DNA of 47,361 bases. Origin: XBB1006 sp051877515 (GTDB lineage: Bacteria; Bacillota; Clostridia; Lachnospirales; Lachnospiraceae). A program made the translations under genes and the position numbers. Of this stretch, positions 24,431 to 33,215 are shown in pieces. The stretch spans positions 1-47,361 of the forward strand of contig JBJEIY010000015.1 of NCBI GenBank assembly GCA_051877515.1. Reading direction: 5' to 3'. The first letter of the stretch is position 1, and the number at the start of each line of letters is the position of its first letter. The notes under the pieces were generated by a model that did no database searches, had not been told where the DNA came from, and saw only the letters and a list, made by a program, of their open reading frames with translations.

Positions 24431-25114
24431 ATGGGTAGGCAGTTAGAAGTGATCGGACATATCCGGACAGATTTTCCGGAAAAATTCGGGATTCCCAGAC
24501 AAAGCAGTCTGGTAGAGGATTTGGAAGGAACGATCATCATGGAACCGAAATTCCGTAGCGCAGATGCATTTCGGGGGCTTGAGGATTATGATTATATCTG
24601 GTTGCTGTGGGGATTTTCGGAAAATCACACGCGCCCTTTTAATGCAACGGTGAAACCACCCCGGTTGGGAGGAAATAAGAGGATGGGAGTCTTTGCTACC
24701 AGATCTCCTTATCACCCCAATGACATCGGCCTTTCCTGTGTGCGGTTGAAAGAAGTCTTTTTAGATGAGGAGCTGGGCGTGATCCTTAAGGTTACCGGAG
24801 TGGATCAGATGGACGGAACACCAATTTATGATATCAAACCCTATCTGCCCTTTGCGGACAGCCACCCGCAAGCCCGGGCAGGGTTTGCGGATGAAGTGGG
24901 TGAAAAGCGGCTGACTGTGGATTTTCCGCAGGCTTTGCTGGAACAATACCCTGTTAATAAACGCCGCAGTGCCTTGGAGATACTGGCCCAGGATCCCAGA
25001 CCGGCTTATCAGGAAGATCCTGACCGCCAATATGGGGTGTCCTTTGCAGGCTATGATATTCATTTCAAAGTGGAAGGAGACAGGCTTCTGGTAACAGAGC
25101 TTGTAAAACTGTAA
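24431..25114 (+). CDS. trmO: tRNA m6t6A37 methyltransferase TrmO (TsaA family)
   Basis: A 227-residue SAM-dependent enzyme that N-methylates threonylcarbamoyladenosine at tRNA position 37. It has the TsaA beta-barrel landmarks: IGHIRTDFPEKFGIPRQ at the start, GLEDYDYIWLLWGF, and FATRSPYHPNDIGLS, with DGTPIYDIKPY in the second half. The start at 24431 is preferred to 24425 because AAGGGG lies 9 bases before it but only 3 before the other. The stop is one base from the start of the next gene. Confidence 0.88.
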   Translation: MGRQLEVIGHIRTDFPEKFGIPRQSSLVEDLEGTIIMEPKFRSADAFRGLEDYDYIWLLWGFSENHTRPFNATVKPPRLGGNKRMGVFATRSPYHPNDIGLSCVRLKEVFLDEELGVILKVTGVDQMDGTPIYDIKPYLPFADSHPQARAGFADEVGEKRLTVDFPQALLEQYPVNKRRSALEILAQDPRPAYQEDPDRQYGVSFAGYDIHFKVEGDRLLVTELVKL

Positions 25115-25115
25115 G

Positions 25116-26012
25116 ATGCAGAAGACGATTCAAAATGAATGTACTCTGTGTCCCCGGGAATGCGGGATTGACCGGCATGCCGGAGGACAGGGATATTGTG
25201 GAGTCGGTGAACGAATGAAGGTGGGGAGAATTGCGCCCCATGCCTGGGAAGAACCATGTATTTCCGGAGACAGGGGATCCGGGGCTGTTTTTTTTGCAGG
25301 CTGCAATATGGGCTGTGTCTTCTGCCAGAATGAAAAGCTTTCCCGTGGATTGGTGGGTAAAGAACTGGAAGAAGAGGAACTGGCGGAGGAATGTTTAAAA
25401 TTGCAGGAAAGCGGATGCCATAATATTAATCTGGTAACACCTTCCCACTATGTACTTCAAATCCGGTCCATGCTCCGCAAGGCCAAAAAACAGGGACTGA
25501 CTATTCCGGTGGTGTATAATACGTCAGCTTACGAGAAGCCGGAAACATTAAGGCTGCTTGAGGGGCTTGTAGATATTTATCTTCCGGATTTTAAATACAT
25601 GGAGGAAGAAACCGCCGCCCGGTATTCTCGTGCCCGGAACTATCCGAAAATAGCCAAAGCAGCACTTGCGGAAATGGTACGCCAGACCGGATATCCCGGG
25701 TTTGATGAGGCAGGTATGATGAGAAAGGGCGTTTTGGTGCGTCATCTTGTGTTGCCGGGATGCATACAGGAAAGCAAAGAAGTGATCCGTTATCTGTATG
25801 ATACCTATGGGAATCAGATTTATATCAGTATTATGAACCAGTATACGCCCCGGGCTGAAGTGGAAAACTATCCTGAGATCAATCGCAAAGTTACACAGGA
25901 AGAATATCAGGAAGTGGTGGATTTTGCTGTGGAACTGGGAGTGGAACAGGGATTTATCCAGGAGGGAGACACAGCTTTGGAGAGTTTTATACCGGAGTTT
26001 AACCTGAAATAG
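25116..26012 (+). CDS. radical SAM protein of the PflX type
   Basis: A 298-residue radical SAM protein. The cluster motif is C63-X3-C67-X2-C70 (GCNMGCVFCQN). An N-terminal cysteine set (C9, C12, C16, C28 in CTLCPREC and GYCG) fits the COG1313 PflX-like proteins, which resemble pyruvate formate-lyase activases but have no proven glycyl radical partner. It starts one base after trmO, so the genes are coupled, yet no functional link is known. No glycyl radical enzyme is near. Confidence 0.85.
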   Translation: MQKTIQNECTLCPRECGIDRHAGGQGYCGVGERMKVGRIAPHAWEEPCISGDRGSGAVFFAGCNMGCVFCQNEKLSRGLVGKELEEEELAEECLKLQESGCHNINLVTPSHYVLQIRSMLRKAKKQGLTIPVVYNTSAYEKPETLRLLEGLVDIYLPDFKYMEEETAARYSRARNYPKIAKAALAEMVRQTGYPGFDEAGMMRKGVLVRHLVLPGCIQESKEVIRYLYDTYGNQIYISIMNQYTPRAEVENYPEINRKVTQEEYQEVVDFAVELGVEQGFIQEGDTALESFIPEFNLK

Positions 26013-26128
26013 TTGGAAATTTTCCCTGTATATCGAGAAAATCATAGATTAAAGGGGAAAAGGAATTGATAAATTATGAATAATGATATAGAATTAAGAG
26101 AAGATTAATAATACGGGGGACATGGGGC

Positions 26129-27307
26129 ATGAACCAGATGGTAGGATATCTGATCCGATCAAACAGAATCAGACAAAAGATGTCTCAAGAACAGTTGTGC
26201 AAAGGAATTTGCGCTATTTCTTATTTGAGTAAAATTGAGTCCGGTATCGCGGAACCGGATGAGCAGATCATTCAAAAACTATTTAAAGCACTCTCCATTG
26301 TTTATGTGCAGGAGGAAGAAACGATCCGGGAATACAGGGATCTTTTGTTTCGGTATTTTGACGCATATTTTCATCATGAGTCTACAGTAGAAATGGAGGA
26401 GAAGATTTACCGGAACAAAAAAGCATTGGAAAACAGTGAATTGGCCATTGAATATCAGTTGTTCTGTGTTTACAATGCGGGATCCGATGACAGAAATGTG
26501 GCAGAGCGTCTGCTTAAGGGTATGGAGCGTTATCGGGAATACATGAGTGAGGATGCAGCCTTTTTGTATTATATGGCAAAAGGAATGTATGGAAAGAACC
26601 GGCAGGAGCGTGATCGGGCATACGGTAAAGCAAGGCAGATCCGGGACTGCAGTCTGGTATACGAAGCACTGATGTATGATGCCTTTTATGAGGGCTGTTA
26701 CCAGGAGGCATTAAATGACTGCAGGATTGGTTATGAACGGGCTATGCAGGAAGGTTTTCTTTTGGTAGCCAAACAGATTAGTTTCTTAGAGGGAGTCTGC
26801 TATGGAAATCTGGGAAATATTTCCTGCATGGACCAGGCTTATAAGAGAACAAGGGAGCTGTCCCGGGGAGACAGGAAAATTTCGGCCTCTATTGATTATA
26901 ATACCGCCGTTGTATACATTGAACAGAAACTTTATGAGAAAGCAATTCCTTATCTGCTGTCTGCGTTAAAGCAGGAAGAGGACAAACTGACCGCTTTTCT
27001 CATTAACCATAAGCTTGCCATGGCTTATGAGCATATTGGTGATAAGACTGTGGGAGGCGTGTATCTGGATATGGCGGATAAGCTTTCGGAGAACCTGGAA
27101 CCGGTATACCGGGATATGGTAACGATGGCACGGCTGCGTTATGATGGGAATTACCTGGACAGCCCGGAGTATGAACGGATATTAACAGGATTTTCCCAGA
27201 TGCAGAAGAGCATGGGAGCAGATTTTGTCCGTTTTTACCAGCCTTACCTTGTGGAGTTGCTGAAGGCAAAACGGAAATATAAAGAGGCTTTGCGGCTGAT
27301 AGAGTAG
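26129..27307 (+). CDS. XRE-type regulator with TPR repeats (Rgg/RRNPP-like)
   Basis: A 392-residue protein. The N-terminal XRE helix-turn-helix (about 6-58, with SQEQLCKGICAISYLSKIESG) is followed by about 330 residues of helical repeats of tetratricopeptide type, including YNTAVVYIEQKLYEKAIPYLLSALK near 260 and a C-terminal pair. This layout matches peptide-sensing regulators of the RRNPP group, but no peptide gene with a signal sequence lies nearby. It is followed 9 bases later by a 55-codon Cys-rich gene and then a small HEXXH protein gene. Target and ligand are unknown. Confidence 0.82.
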   Translation: MNQMVGYLIRSNRIRQKMSQEQLCKGICAISYLSKIESGIAEPDEQIIQKLFKALSIVYVQEEETIREYRDLLFRYFDAYFHHESTVEMEEKIYRNKKALENSELAIEYQLFCVYNAGSDDRNVAERLLKGMERYREYMSEDAAFLYYMAKGMYGKNRQERDRAYGKARQIRDCSLVYEALMYDAFYEGCYQEALNDCRIGYERAMQEGFLLVAKQISFLEGVCYGNLGNISCMDQAYKRTRELSRGDRKISASIDYNTAVVYIEQKLYEKAIPYLLSALKQEEDKLTAFLINHKLAMAYEHIGDKTVGGVYLDMADKLSENLEPVYRDMVTMARLRYDGNYLDSPEYERILTGFSQMQKSMGADFVRFYQPYLVELLKAKRKYKEALRLIE

Positions 27308-27316
27308 GAGTATAGG

Positions 27317-27484
27317 ATGGAATGTCTGATCTTAAATAATGCGGAGATCCCGGAAGAGGAATGCCTCTGCATTCGACAGGAAGCATACAAAGAGAAGAAT
27401 GGAAAAGAACTGCCAAAGAAGGTCAAGAGGATCATTGGCTGGAAGGGTATTTGCAAAACCTGTAAGAATCATTCGAAGCCATAA
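27317..27484 (+). CDS. 55-residue Cys-rich basic protein
   Basis: A short gene with AGGAG 6 bases before the ATG, beginning 9 bases after the XRE-TPR regulator stop. The product has no signal peptide or membrane helix; it is rich in Lys and Glu and has Cys at 3, 16, 18, 47 and 50, with a C-terminal ICKTCKNH pair that could bind a metal. The short size, spacing and CXXC motif shared in style with the next gene suggest a module. Function unknown; it is not a typical quorum pro-peptide. Confidence 0.55.
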   Translation: MECLILNNAEIPEEECLCIRQEAYKEKNGKELPKKVKRIIGWKGICKTCKNHSKP

Positions 27485-27521
27485 TATGTTCAGGCTGAGT
27501 ATGTGGGAAGGAGGAAACGTG

Positions 27522-28004
27522 ATGTCGGATTTTGGTATCGCAGGAGTTGGAAACGGATATGATAGGATCGGAAGATATCCCGTCTTCGAGGATACAGCGG
27601 GAAAAAACGGAAAAACGAAGGAAATGACTCAGGGCAGTGAAGAGTGCCAGACTTGTAAGAACCGGAAATACGTAGATGGTTCCAACGAATCGGACGTTTC
27701 CTTTAAGTCTCCGGGTCATGTGTCCCCTGAGGCCAGTTATGGTGCGGTTACGGCACATGAACAACAACATGTGAGCAATGCTATCGCTGAGGGAAGTGAG
27801 GAAAACAAGGAGCTGGTTTCCGTAAACGTCCGTATTAAAATGGAGCGCTGCCCGGAGTGTGGCAAAGTGTATGCCGCCGGTGGGGAAACGACTACAGTGA
27901 TCAAGACCTCGAAACCGGCTTATAATGATACACCCTATGACAGGGCAAGAAAGCTGCTGGACGGGGAAGAACTGGCAGGAATCGGAGTGGATGCCAGGAC
28001 ATAG
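27522..28004 (+). CDS. small HEXXH and CXXC protein, possible metallopeptidase-like
   Basis: A 160-residue soluble protein. H79-E80-Q81-Q82-H83 forms a HEXXH zinc motif, C42-X2-C45 and C110-X2-C113 are two CXXC pairs (CQTCKNRKY and CPECGKVY), and FKSPGHVSPEA lies between. The pattern HEXXH, then CPECGKVYAAGGE, recalls the SprA-related family (PF12118), though that family usually lacks the cysteines. The ATG at 27522 has AAGGAGG 7 bases upstream; a longer frame to 27339 has no site. It ends 17 bases before the pyrophosphatase gene. Peptidase activity is not shown. Confidence 0.68.
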   Translation: MSDFGIAGVGNGYDRIGRYPVFEDTAGKNGKTKEMTQGSEECQTCKNRKYVDGSNESDVSFKSPGHVSPEASYGAVTAHEQQHVSNAIAEGSEENKELVSVNVRIKMERCPECGKVYAAGGETTTVIKTSKPAYNDTPYDRARKLLDGEELAGIGVDART

Positions 28005-28021
28005 AAAAATGAGGAGTATTT

Positions 28022-29671
28022 ATGAAGCAGAAAAAAAGAACGGTATGGGTAATAGGCCACAAGAATCCTGATACGGATTCTGTATGTTCGGCCATTGCCT
28101 ATGCTTATTTAAAAAATCAAACGAATCCGGAGAATCATTATATTCCGGTTCGGGCGGGACATCGTAACGAAGAAACGCATTTTGTGCTGGACTATTTTCG
28201 GGTGAAGCCACCCCGTTATGTGAGTAATGTGCAGAGTCAGGTAAGGGACATTGGATTTCGCGAGATCGAGGGAGTATCCAGAGATATTTCCCTGATGAAG
28301 GCATGGAACCTCATGCGGGAAAGCAGTGTTATGACCCTTCCGGTTATAGAAAATGATAAGCTTACAGGACTGATCACCATTGGAGACATCGCAACGGCAT
28401 ACATGGAGGTTGCGGATAACCGGATCCTGTCGCAGGCAGGTACCAGCTATAGCAATATTGTGGAAACCCTGGAGGGAGAACTGATTGTAGGGGATATCCA
28501 AAAGCAGTTTAAACAGGGTAAAGTATTGGTGGCGGCAGCCACACCGGATCAGCTGGAGGATTTTATAGAACCCCATGATCTTGTAATTCTTGGAAATCGT
28601 TATGAAGCACAGTTATGTGCCATTGAGATGGATGCAGACTGTATCATCGTTACCCAGGCAGCCAAGGTTGCCGGTACCATCCGGAAACTGGCAGCAGAAC
28701 ATGGCTGTACGGTTATCACAACACCCTATGATACTTTTACGGCGGCCAGATTGTTAAATCAGAGCATGCCTATCGGACATTTTATGATCGACGGACCGTT
28801 GGATACTTTCAAGCCGGATGATTCTGTGGAACATGTGAAAGAAACCATGGCGAAGCTAAGACACCGCTATTTTCCCATTGTAGATGATAAAGACCATTTT
28901 CTGGGCTTTCTGTCAAAACGTAACTTGCTGGATATGACACCCAAAGCTCTGATCCTGGTGGATCATAATGAGAAAAGTCAGGCGGTAGACGGCATTGAAG
29001 ATGCGGAAATCTTAGAGATCATTGATCATCACAGACTGGGCAGCATGGAGACGATGCAGCCTGTGTTTTTCCGAAATCAGCCACTGGGCTGTACCTGTAC
29101 GATTATATATTCCATGTACCGGGAAGCCGGAGTAAAGATACCCAAAGAGATTGCGGGGATCATGTGCAGTGCCATTCTTTCCGATACGCTTTTGTTCCGT
29201 TCGCCTACCTGTACACAGATAGATAAGGACGCGGCTCTGGATCTGGCAAAGATTGCAGAAATGGACGTGGAAGAATTTGCAACCAAGATGTTTCATGCCG
29301 GCAGTAATTTTGCAAACCGTTCGGCAGAGGAGATCTTTAAACAGGATCTTAAGAGATTCGGTATGGGTGACAAGTTCTTTGAGATAGCCCAGATCAGTTT
29401 CATGTCCAGGACAGAGGTGGAAGGTTTAAAAGAACGGATCTTAGAATATATGGATTCCAGGATCAAGAGTGGTTTGTCAGAGGGAAGTTATTTCATGATG
29501 ACGGATATCTTACAGGAAAGCACCGAGCTTCTGTTTAAGGGGAATGGTATCCGAGAGATCGTGGATGAGGCTTTTCATGAGAATACAGGGGAAGACAGTG
29601 TAGTTCTTCCCGGTGTGGTTTCCAGAAAAAAACAGCTGGTACCACAGCTTATGGCTACCATGCATCTGTAA
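28022..29671 (+). CDS. ppaC: manganese-dependent inorganic pyrophosphatase with CBS and DRTGG domains
   Basis: A 549-residue family II pyrophosphatase that hydrolyses PPi. The DHH catalytic domain is split by an insert: it starts with VIGHKNPDTDSVCSA, continues after the insert with LVDHNEKSQ, DHHRLGS and SDTLLFRSPT, and ends with the C-terminal DHHA2 domain. The insert has two CBS domains (about 70-130 and 245-300) flanking a DRTGG domain, as in CBS-PPases regulated by adenine nucleotides and diadenosine polyphosphates. AGGAG precedes the ATG. Start 17 bases after the HEXXH gene. Confidence 0.92.
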   Translation: MKQKKRTVWVIGHKNPDTDSVCSAIAYAYLKNQTNPENHYIPVRAGHRNEETHFVLDYFRVKPPRYVSNVQSQVRDIGFREIEGVSRDISLMKAWNLMRESSVMTLPVIENDKLTGLITIGDIATAYMEVADNRILSQAGTSYSNIVETLEGELIVGDIQKQFKQGKVLVAAATPDQLEDFIEPHDLVILGNRYEAQLCAIEMDADCIIVTQAAKVAGTIRKLAAEHGCTVITTPYDTFTAARLLNQSMPIGHFMIDGPLDTFKPDDSVEHVKETMAKLRHRYFPIVDDKDHFLGFLSKRNLLDMTPKALILVDHNEKSQAVDGIEDAEILEIIDHHRLGSMETMQPVFFRNQPLGCTCTIIYSMYREAGVKIPKEIAGIMCSAILSDTLLFRSPTCTQIDKDAALDLAKIAEMDVEEFATKMFHAGSNFANRSAEEIFKQDLKRFGMGDKFFEIAQISFMSRTEVEGLKERILEYMDSRIKSGLSEGSYFMMTDILQESTELLFKGNGIREIVDEAFHENTGEDSVVLPGVVSRKKQLVPQLMATMHL

Positions 29672-29734
29672 GGGGAAATGATGCAATGAGATTGGCAGCA
29701 TAAATGAGATCGTTAACAGGATGGGAGAAAGCAA

Positions 29735-30643
29735 GTGAGTACAGAAAAAAATGCACCAAAAGGCAGTGTTCCCTGTCAGGAGGCAGACCGGCTAAAAGAA
29801 CTGGGCTTTGTCCAGAATAAGGGAACGAACAGATTTAATTGCAGGGTGGTAACCCGAAGCGGACGTTTGAATGCTTCAGAATTAAAAGAAGTCATCCGTA
29901 TGGCTGAAGAATATGGGGAAAACGAAGTCGTATTTGTAGGGGACGGTACGATTGAGATCAAGGGAATTCCCTATGAGAATGTCGATCAGGTACTAAAGCA
30001 GTGTAAAGAACACGGCATTTCTACGGGTGGTACCGGCGCAAAGGTACGCCCCATTGTACCCTGTGCGGGTAAGGAATGTGCATATAGCATTTTTGATGCC
30101 TATGCACTGGCAGAGAAGTTAAGAGAATTGTTTTATGTACGTCTGCATGATGTAGAGCTTCCGGGTAAAATGGAAATTGCAGTGAGTGCATGTCCGCAAA
30201 ACTGTGCGGATGTGGATTTATATGATATAGGGATCATAGGCATCAAGGTTCCGCAGTGCGACCAGGTGAACTGTATGGGCTGCAAGAACTGCGCAGTTGT
30301 AAAAAGATGTCCTCAGGCAGCAGCACAGGTGGTGGATCGAAGGATCAAGATCCATTCAAAGAAATGTATAAAATGCGGTTTGTGCGTGGGTATCTGTCCC
30401 TTTGGTACCATTACCAAGGGAACGATGGCTTACCGGGTTTATATCGGAGGCAGCCGCGGGCAGAAAAAACGGGAAGGCCGCAGCTTTGATCGGTTATTCA
30501 CAATGGAAGAAGCTGTGCTTTCTGTTGTAGACCGACTGATCGGAGTCTACCAGGAGGAAGGCCGAAGCGGAGAAGCTTTTTATGAAACTGTGGGCCGTAT
30601 TGGTTTCGAAACGGTGGAGAAGAAAGTCATAGTGGTAAAATAA
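29735..30643 (+). CDS. siroheme sulfite/nitrite reductase-like protein with a ferredoxin insert
   Basis: A 302-residue protein. The first part is a nitrite/sulfite reductase ferredoxin-like half domain (about 20-95). The siroheme-[4Fe-4S] ligands are C110, C115, C153 and C157 (CAGKEC and CPQNC). A cluster-binding insert follows: C175, C180, C183, C186 and C192, then C211-X2-C214-X2-C217-X3-C221. This is like AsrC-type and group I small sulfite reductases of Clostridia. No AsrA or AsrB partner is seen here. The start is GTG at 29735, with GGGAG 7 bases upstream. Electron donor and substrate (sulfite or nitrite) are not certain. Confidence 0.82.
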   Translation: MSTEKNAPKGSVPCQEADRLKELGFVQNKGTNRFNCRVVTRSGRLNASELKEVIRMAEEYGENEVVFVGDGTIEIKGIPYENVDQVLKQCKEHGISTGGTGAKVRPIVPCAGKECAYSIFDAYALAEKLRELFYVRLHDVELPGKMEIAVSACPQNCADVDLYDIGIIGIKVPQCDQVNCMGCKNCAVVKRCPQAAAQVVDRRIKIHSKKCIKCGLCVGICPFGTITKGTMAYRVYIGGSRGQKKREGRSFDRLFTMEEAVLSVVDRLIGVYQEEGRSGEAFYETVGRIGFETVEKKVIVVK

Positions 30644-30684
30644 CTTTTACATATACATAACTGATGTGAAAAACAGGATGATTT

Positions 30685-30715
30685 ACGGAGGCACTTTAAG
30701 TTGTGCCTCCGTTTT
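30685..30715 (+). terminator. intrinsic terminator after the siroheme protein gene
   Basis: A perfect 10-bp stem (30685-30694 with 30703-30712) and four T residues. It separates the siroheme protein gene from the rsmF operon. Confidence 0.8.
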
Positions 30716-30770
30716 GATTGTGGTAAACTGAGTAGTACCACGAAACAAAAGAAGCAGGGAGGCCAGGAGG

Positions 30771-32120
30771 ATGTATCCGGAAGAATTTTTACACAGAATG
30801 AAGAACATGCTGGGAAGCGAATGGGATGCTTATAAGGATACCCTTTTGGAGAAGCACCACGCTTCTTTGAGGATAAATCCTTTCAAAACGGAGAAGGAGA
30901 GATTTTTTCGGCAGGTGCCCTGGGGGCTGGAACCGGTGCCCTGGGAGCCGAATGGTTTTTATTATGATGCGGACGTGGCAGTAGGGAAACATCCCTATCA
31001 TGCGGCAGGGGTCTATTATATCCAGGAGGCCAGTGCCATGGCGCCGGCTGTATTCCTTGCTGCAAAAAAGGGGGAACGGATTCTGGATCTGTGCGCTGCC
31101 CCCGGTGGAAAAACAACACAGATCGCAGCGGCTATGGAAGGACAGGGGATCCTTGTCAGTAATGAGATCCATCCGGGCCGGGCAGCGATCTTATCGGAGA
31201 ATGTGGAGCGAATGGGGATTTCGAACTGCCTGGTGATCAATGAAACACCGGCTCATCTGGCACAAGTATTTCCGGAGTATTTTGACCGGATTCTGGTGGA
31301 TGCACCATGCTCCGGCGAGGGAATGTTCCGGAAGAATGAACAGGCTATGGAGGAATGGAGTGTGGAAGGAGTTGAGGCCTGCGCAAAACGGCAGGATGAG
31401 ATCCTTTCCTATGCACACAGGATGTTAAAACCCGGTGGGCGACTGGTGTATTCTACCTGCACATTTTCGAAGGAAGAGGATGAAGGTAGTGTGGAGCGTT
31501 TTCTTTCTGCCTATCCGGAATATGAACTGGAACAAGTCCCTCTCTGCGGGGGAATCTGTCCGGGATTTGACAGGGAAGAAAAGACCATCCGCCTGTTTCC
31601 CCACAAATTAAGGGGGGAAGGCCATTTTGCCGCGGTGTTGCGTAAACAGGGCAGTTTGGAGGATAACAGCGGACATGGGGCAATGCAGAAGTCCTTATCA
31701 GAAAAGGAAGTCCAAGCATATCGCGAGTTTGAAGATACCTATCTTACGGTTCGCAAGGAAGGGATTTTTGTCAGCTTTGGAGAGAAATTGTATCTGGCAC
31801 CGCAGGGGTGTCCGGATCTAAAAGGGATCAAGGTGCTTCGTCCGGGTCTGCAGCTGGGAACCAGAAAGAAAGACCGGTTTGAACCGGCGCATGCTTTGGC
31901 GATGTCGCTTTTTACATCCCAGATAAAAGAAGAGTATCGTACCGGTTTACAGGCAGAAGATCCCAGAGTAGCACAGTACCTGCACGGACAAACCTTTTCC
32001 CGGGAAGGAAAAAAGGGATGGCATCTTGTAGATGTGGACGGTTATTCCATGGGCTGGGGAAAATTGACCGGCTCAATCATGAAAAATCACTATCCCAAGG
32101 GACTTCGGACCTTGTATTAA
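30771..32120 (+). CDS. rsmF: 16S rRNA m5C methyltransferase RsmF-like (NOL1/NOP2/Sun family)
   Basis: A 449-residue SAM-dependent cytosine-5 RNA methyltransferase. The SAM site is in LCAAPGGKTTQ, and the two cysteines are C180 in DAPCSGEG and C230 in YSTCTFS, which act in the catalytic cycle. The C-terminal third (about 320-449) carries the RsmF PUA-like region used for rRNA binding, including VDVDGYSMGWGKLTGS. Probably methylates helix 44 of 16S rRNA; the site is by family. Followed 9 bases later by the yhaO-like gene. Confidence 0.88.
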   Translation: MYPEEFLHRMKNMLGSEWDAYKDTLLEKHHASLRINPFKTEKERFFRQVPWGLEPVPWEPNGFYYDADVAVGKHPYHAAGVYYIQEASAMAPAVFLAAKKGERILDLCAAPGGKTTQIAAAMEGQGILVSNEIHPGRAAILSENVERMGISNCLVINETPAHLAQVFPEYFDRILVDAPCSGEGMFRKNEQAMEEWSVEGVEACAKRQDEILSYAHRMLKPGGRLVYSTCTFSKEEDEGSVERFLSAYPEYELEQVPLCGGICPGFDREEKTIRLFPHKLRGEGHFAAVLRKQGSLEDNSGHGAMQKSLSEKEVQAYREFEDTYLTVRKEGIFVSFGEKLYLAPQGCPDLKGIKVLRPGLQLGTRKKDRFEPAHALAMSLFTSQIKEEYRTGLQAEDPRVAQYLHGQTFSREGKKGWHLVDVDGYSMGWGKLTGSIMKNHYPKGLRTLY

Positions 32121-32129
32121 GGAGGAACT

Positions 32130-33215
32130 ATGAAGATCATCCATTGTGCGGATATTCATTTGGATTCCGCCATGAAGAAAAATTTATCCAAAGAGCAGAG
32201 TTTGCAAAGAAGAAGTGAGATCCTTCTGACTTTTGAATCCATGATCGACTATGCGCGGGAGAATGACGTGAGGGCTGTGCTGATCGCAGGGGACCTTTTT
32301 GATACCAATGTGGTAAGCAGGAAAACCGGCTCAATCATTCTGAACCAAATAAGGCAGGCTCCTGAGATAGACTTTTATTACCTTAGAGGGAATCACGATT
32401 CTTATGATTTCTTTACTTCAGGGGAACAGGAGGAGGTCCTTCCGGATAATCTGAAGCTTTTTTTGGACCGGTTTGTTACCTATTCTTATCCGGGAGTGAC
32501 CATTTCCGGTGCGGAGCTAACCGGAGAGAATCAGGATACCATATACCAGTCCCTGGTTTTGGAACCGCAGAACTTCAATATTGTCATGCTGCATGGACAG
32601 GACAGTTTATACCAGAGTAAGGATAATGCCCAGGTCATTGCCATGAATCAGCTGAAAAACCGTTTCATCGATTATCTGGCACTGGGACATCTTCATACCT
32701 ATAAAGAAGGTCCGCTGGATAACCGGGGCAGTTTCTGCTATCCCGGTTGTCTGGAAGGGCGGGGATTTGATGAGTGTGGTCAAAAAGGGTTTGTGCTGCT
32801 TACAATCCTGGATGGCAGAATGACGAAAGAATTTATTCCCGCCGCAAGGCGCTCGCTGCATGAGCTGACTGTGGATGTGACAGGATGCGATTCCACCTTT
32901 GATGTGGCACAGCTGATTGGCAGGAGTGTAGAGAGGATAGACAGTCAGGACCTGGTACAGGTGATCCTGACCGGTGAAGTGGGCATCGACAGCGAACGAA
33001 ATCTGTCTTACCTGACAGAAAAATTCAGTCAGCAGTTTTATGTTTTTCAGATCAAGGATAAAACCAGATTTGCCGTCAAACAAGAGGATTATTTAAACGA
33101 TGTGACCCTAAAGGGAGAATTTATCCGGCTTTGTATGGAAAAATCCTATGATGAGGAAAAACGTAAAGCGGTTATGGAGCTGGGAATCCATGCATTGATG
33201 GGGGAGGAATTATAG
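32130..33215 (+). CDS. DNA repair metallophosphoesterase, SbcD/YhaO-like
   Basis: A 361-residue dimetal phosphoesterase of the Mre11/SbcD type. Motifs are CADIHLDS, IAGDLFDTN, LRGNHDSYDF, MLHGQDS and LGHLHTYKEG. The C-terminal part has the capping region. It pairs with the large coiled-coil ATPase gene whose GTG start overlaps its stop by one base. In Firmicutes this YhaO/YhaN pair is thought to act in DNA end processing. AAGGAGG precedes the ATG. Confidence 0.88.
   Translation: MKIIHCADIHLDSAMKKNLSKEQSLQRRSEILLTFESMIDYARENDVRAVLIAGDLFDTNVVSRKTGSIILNQIRQAPEIDFYYLRGNHDSYDFFTSGEQEEVLPDNLKLFLDRFVTYSYPGVTISGAELTGENQDTIYQSLVLEPQNFNIVMLHGQDSLYQSKDNAQVIAMNQLKNRFIDYLALGHLHTYKEGPLDNRGSFCYPGCLEGRGFDECGQKGFVLLTILDGRMTKEFIPAARRSLHELTVDVTGCDSTFDVAQLIGRSVERIDSQDLVQVILTGEVGIDSERNLSYLTEKFSQQFYVFQIKDKTRFAVKQEDYLNDVTLKGEFIRLCMEKSYDEEKRKAVMELGIHALMGEEL

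Noticed and set aside
27317..27484. The 55-codon gene as a quorum pro-peptide for the XRE-TPR regulator
   Set aside because: It lacks a signal sequence or hydrophobic leader and has paired cysteines, unlike known RRNPP pro-peptides.
27339..27521. Longer start for the HEXXH protein
   Set aside because: It overlaps the 55-codon gene in another frame and lacks a ribosome site, while 27522 has AAGGAGG.
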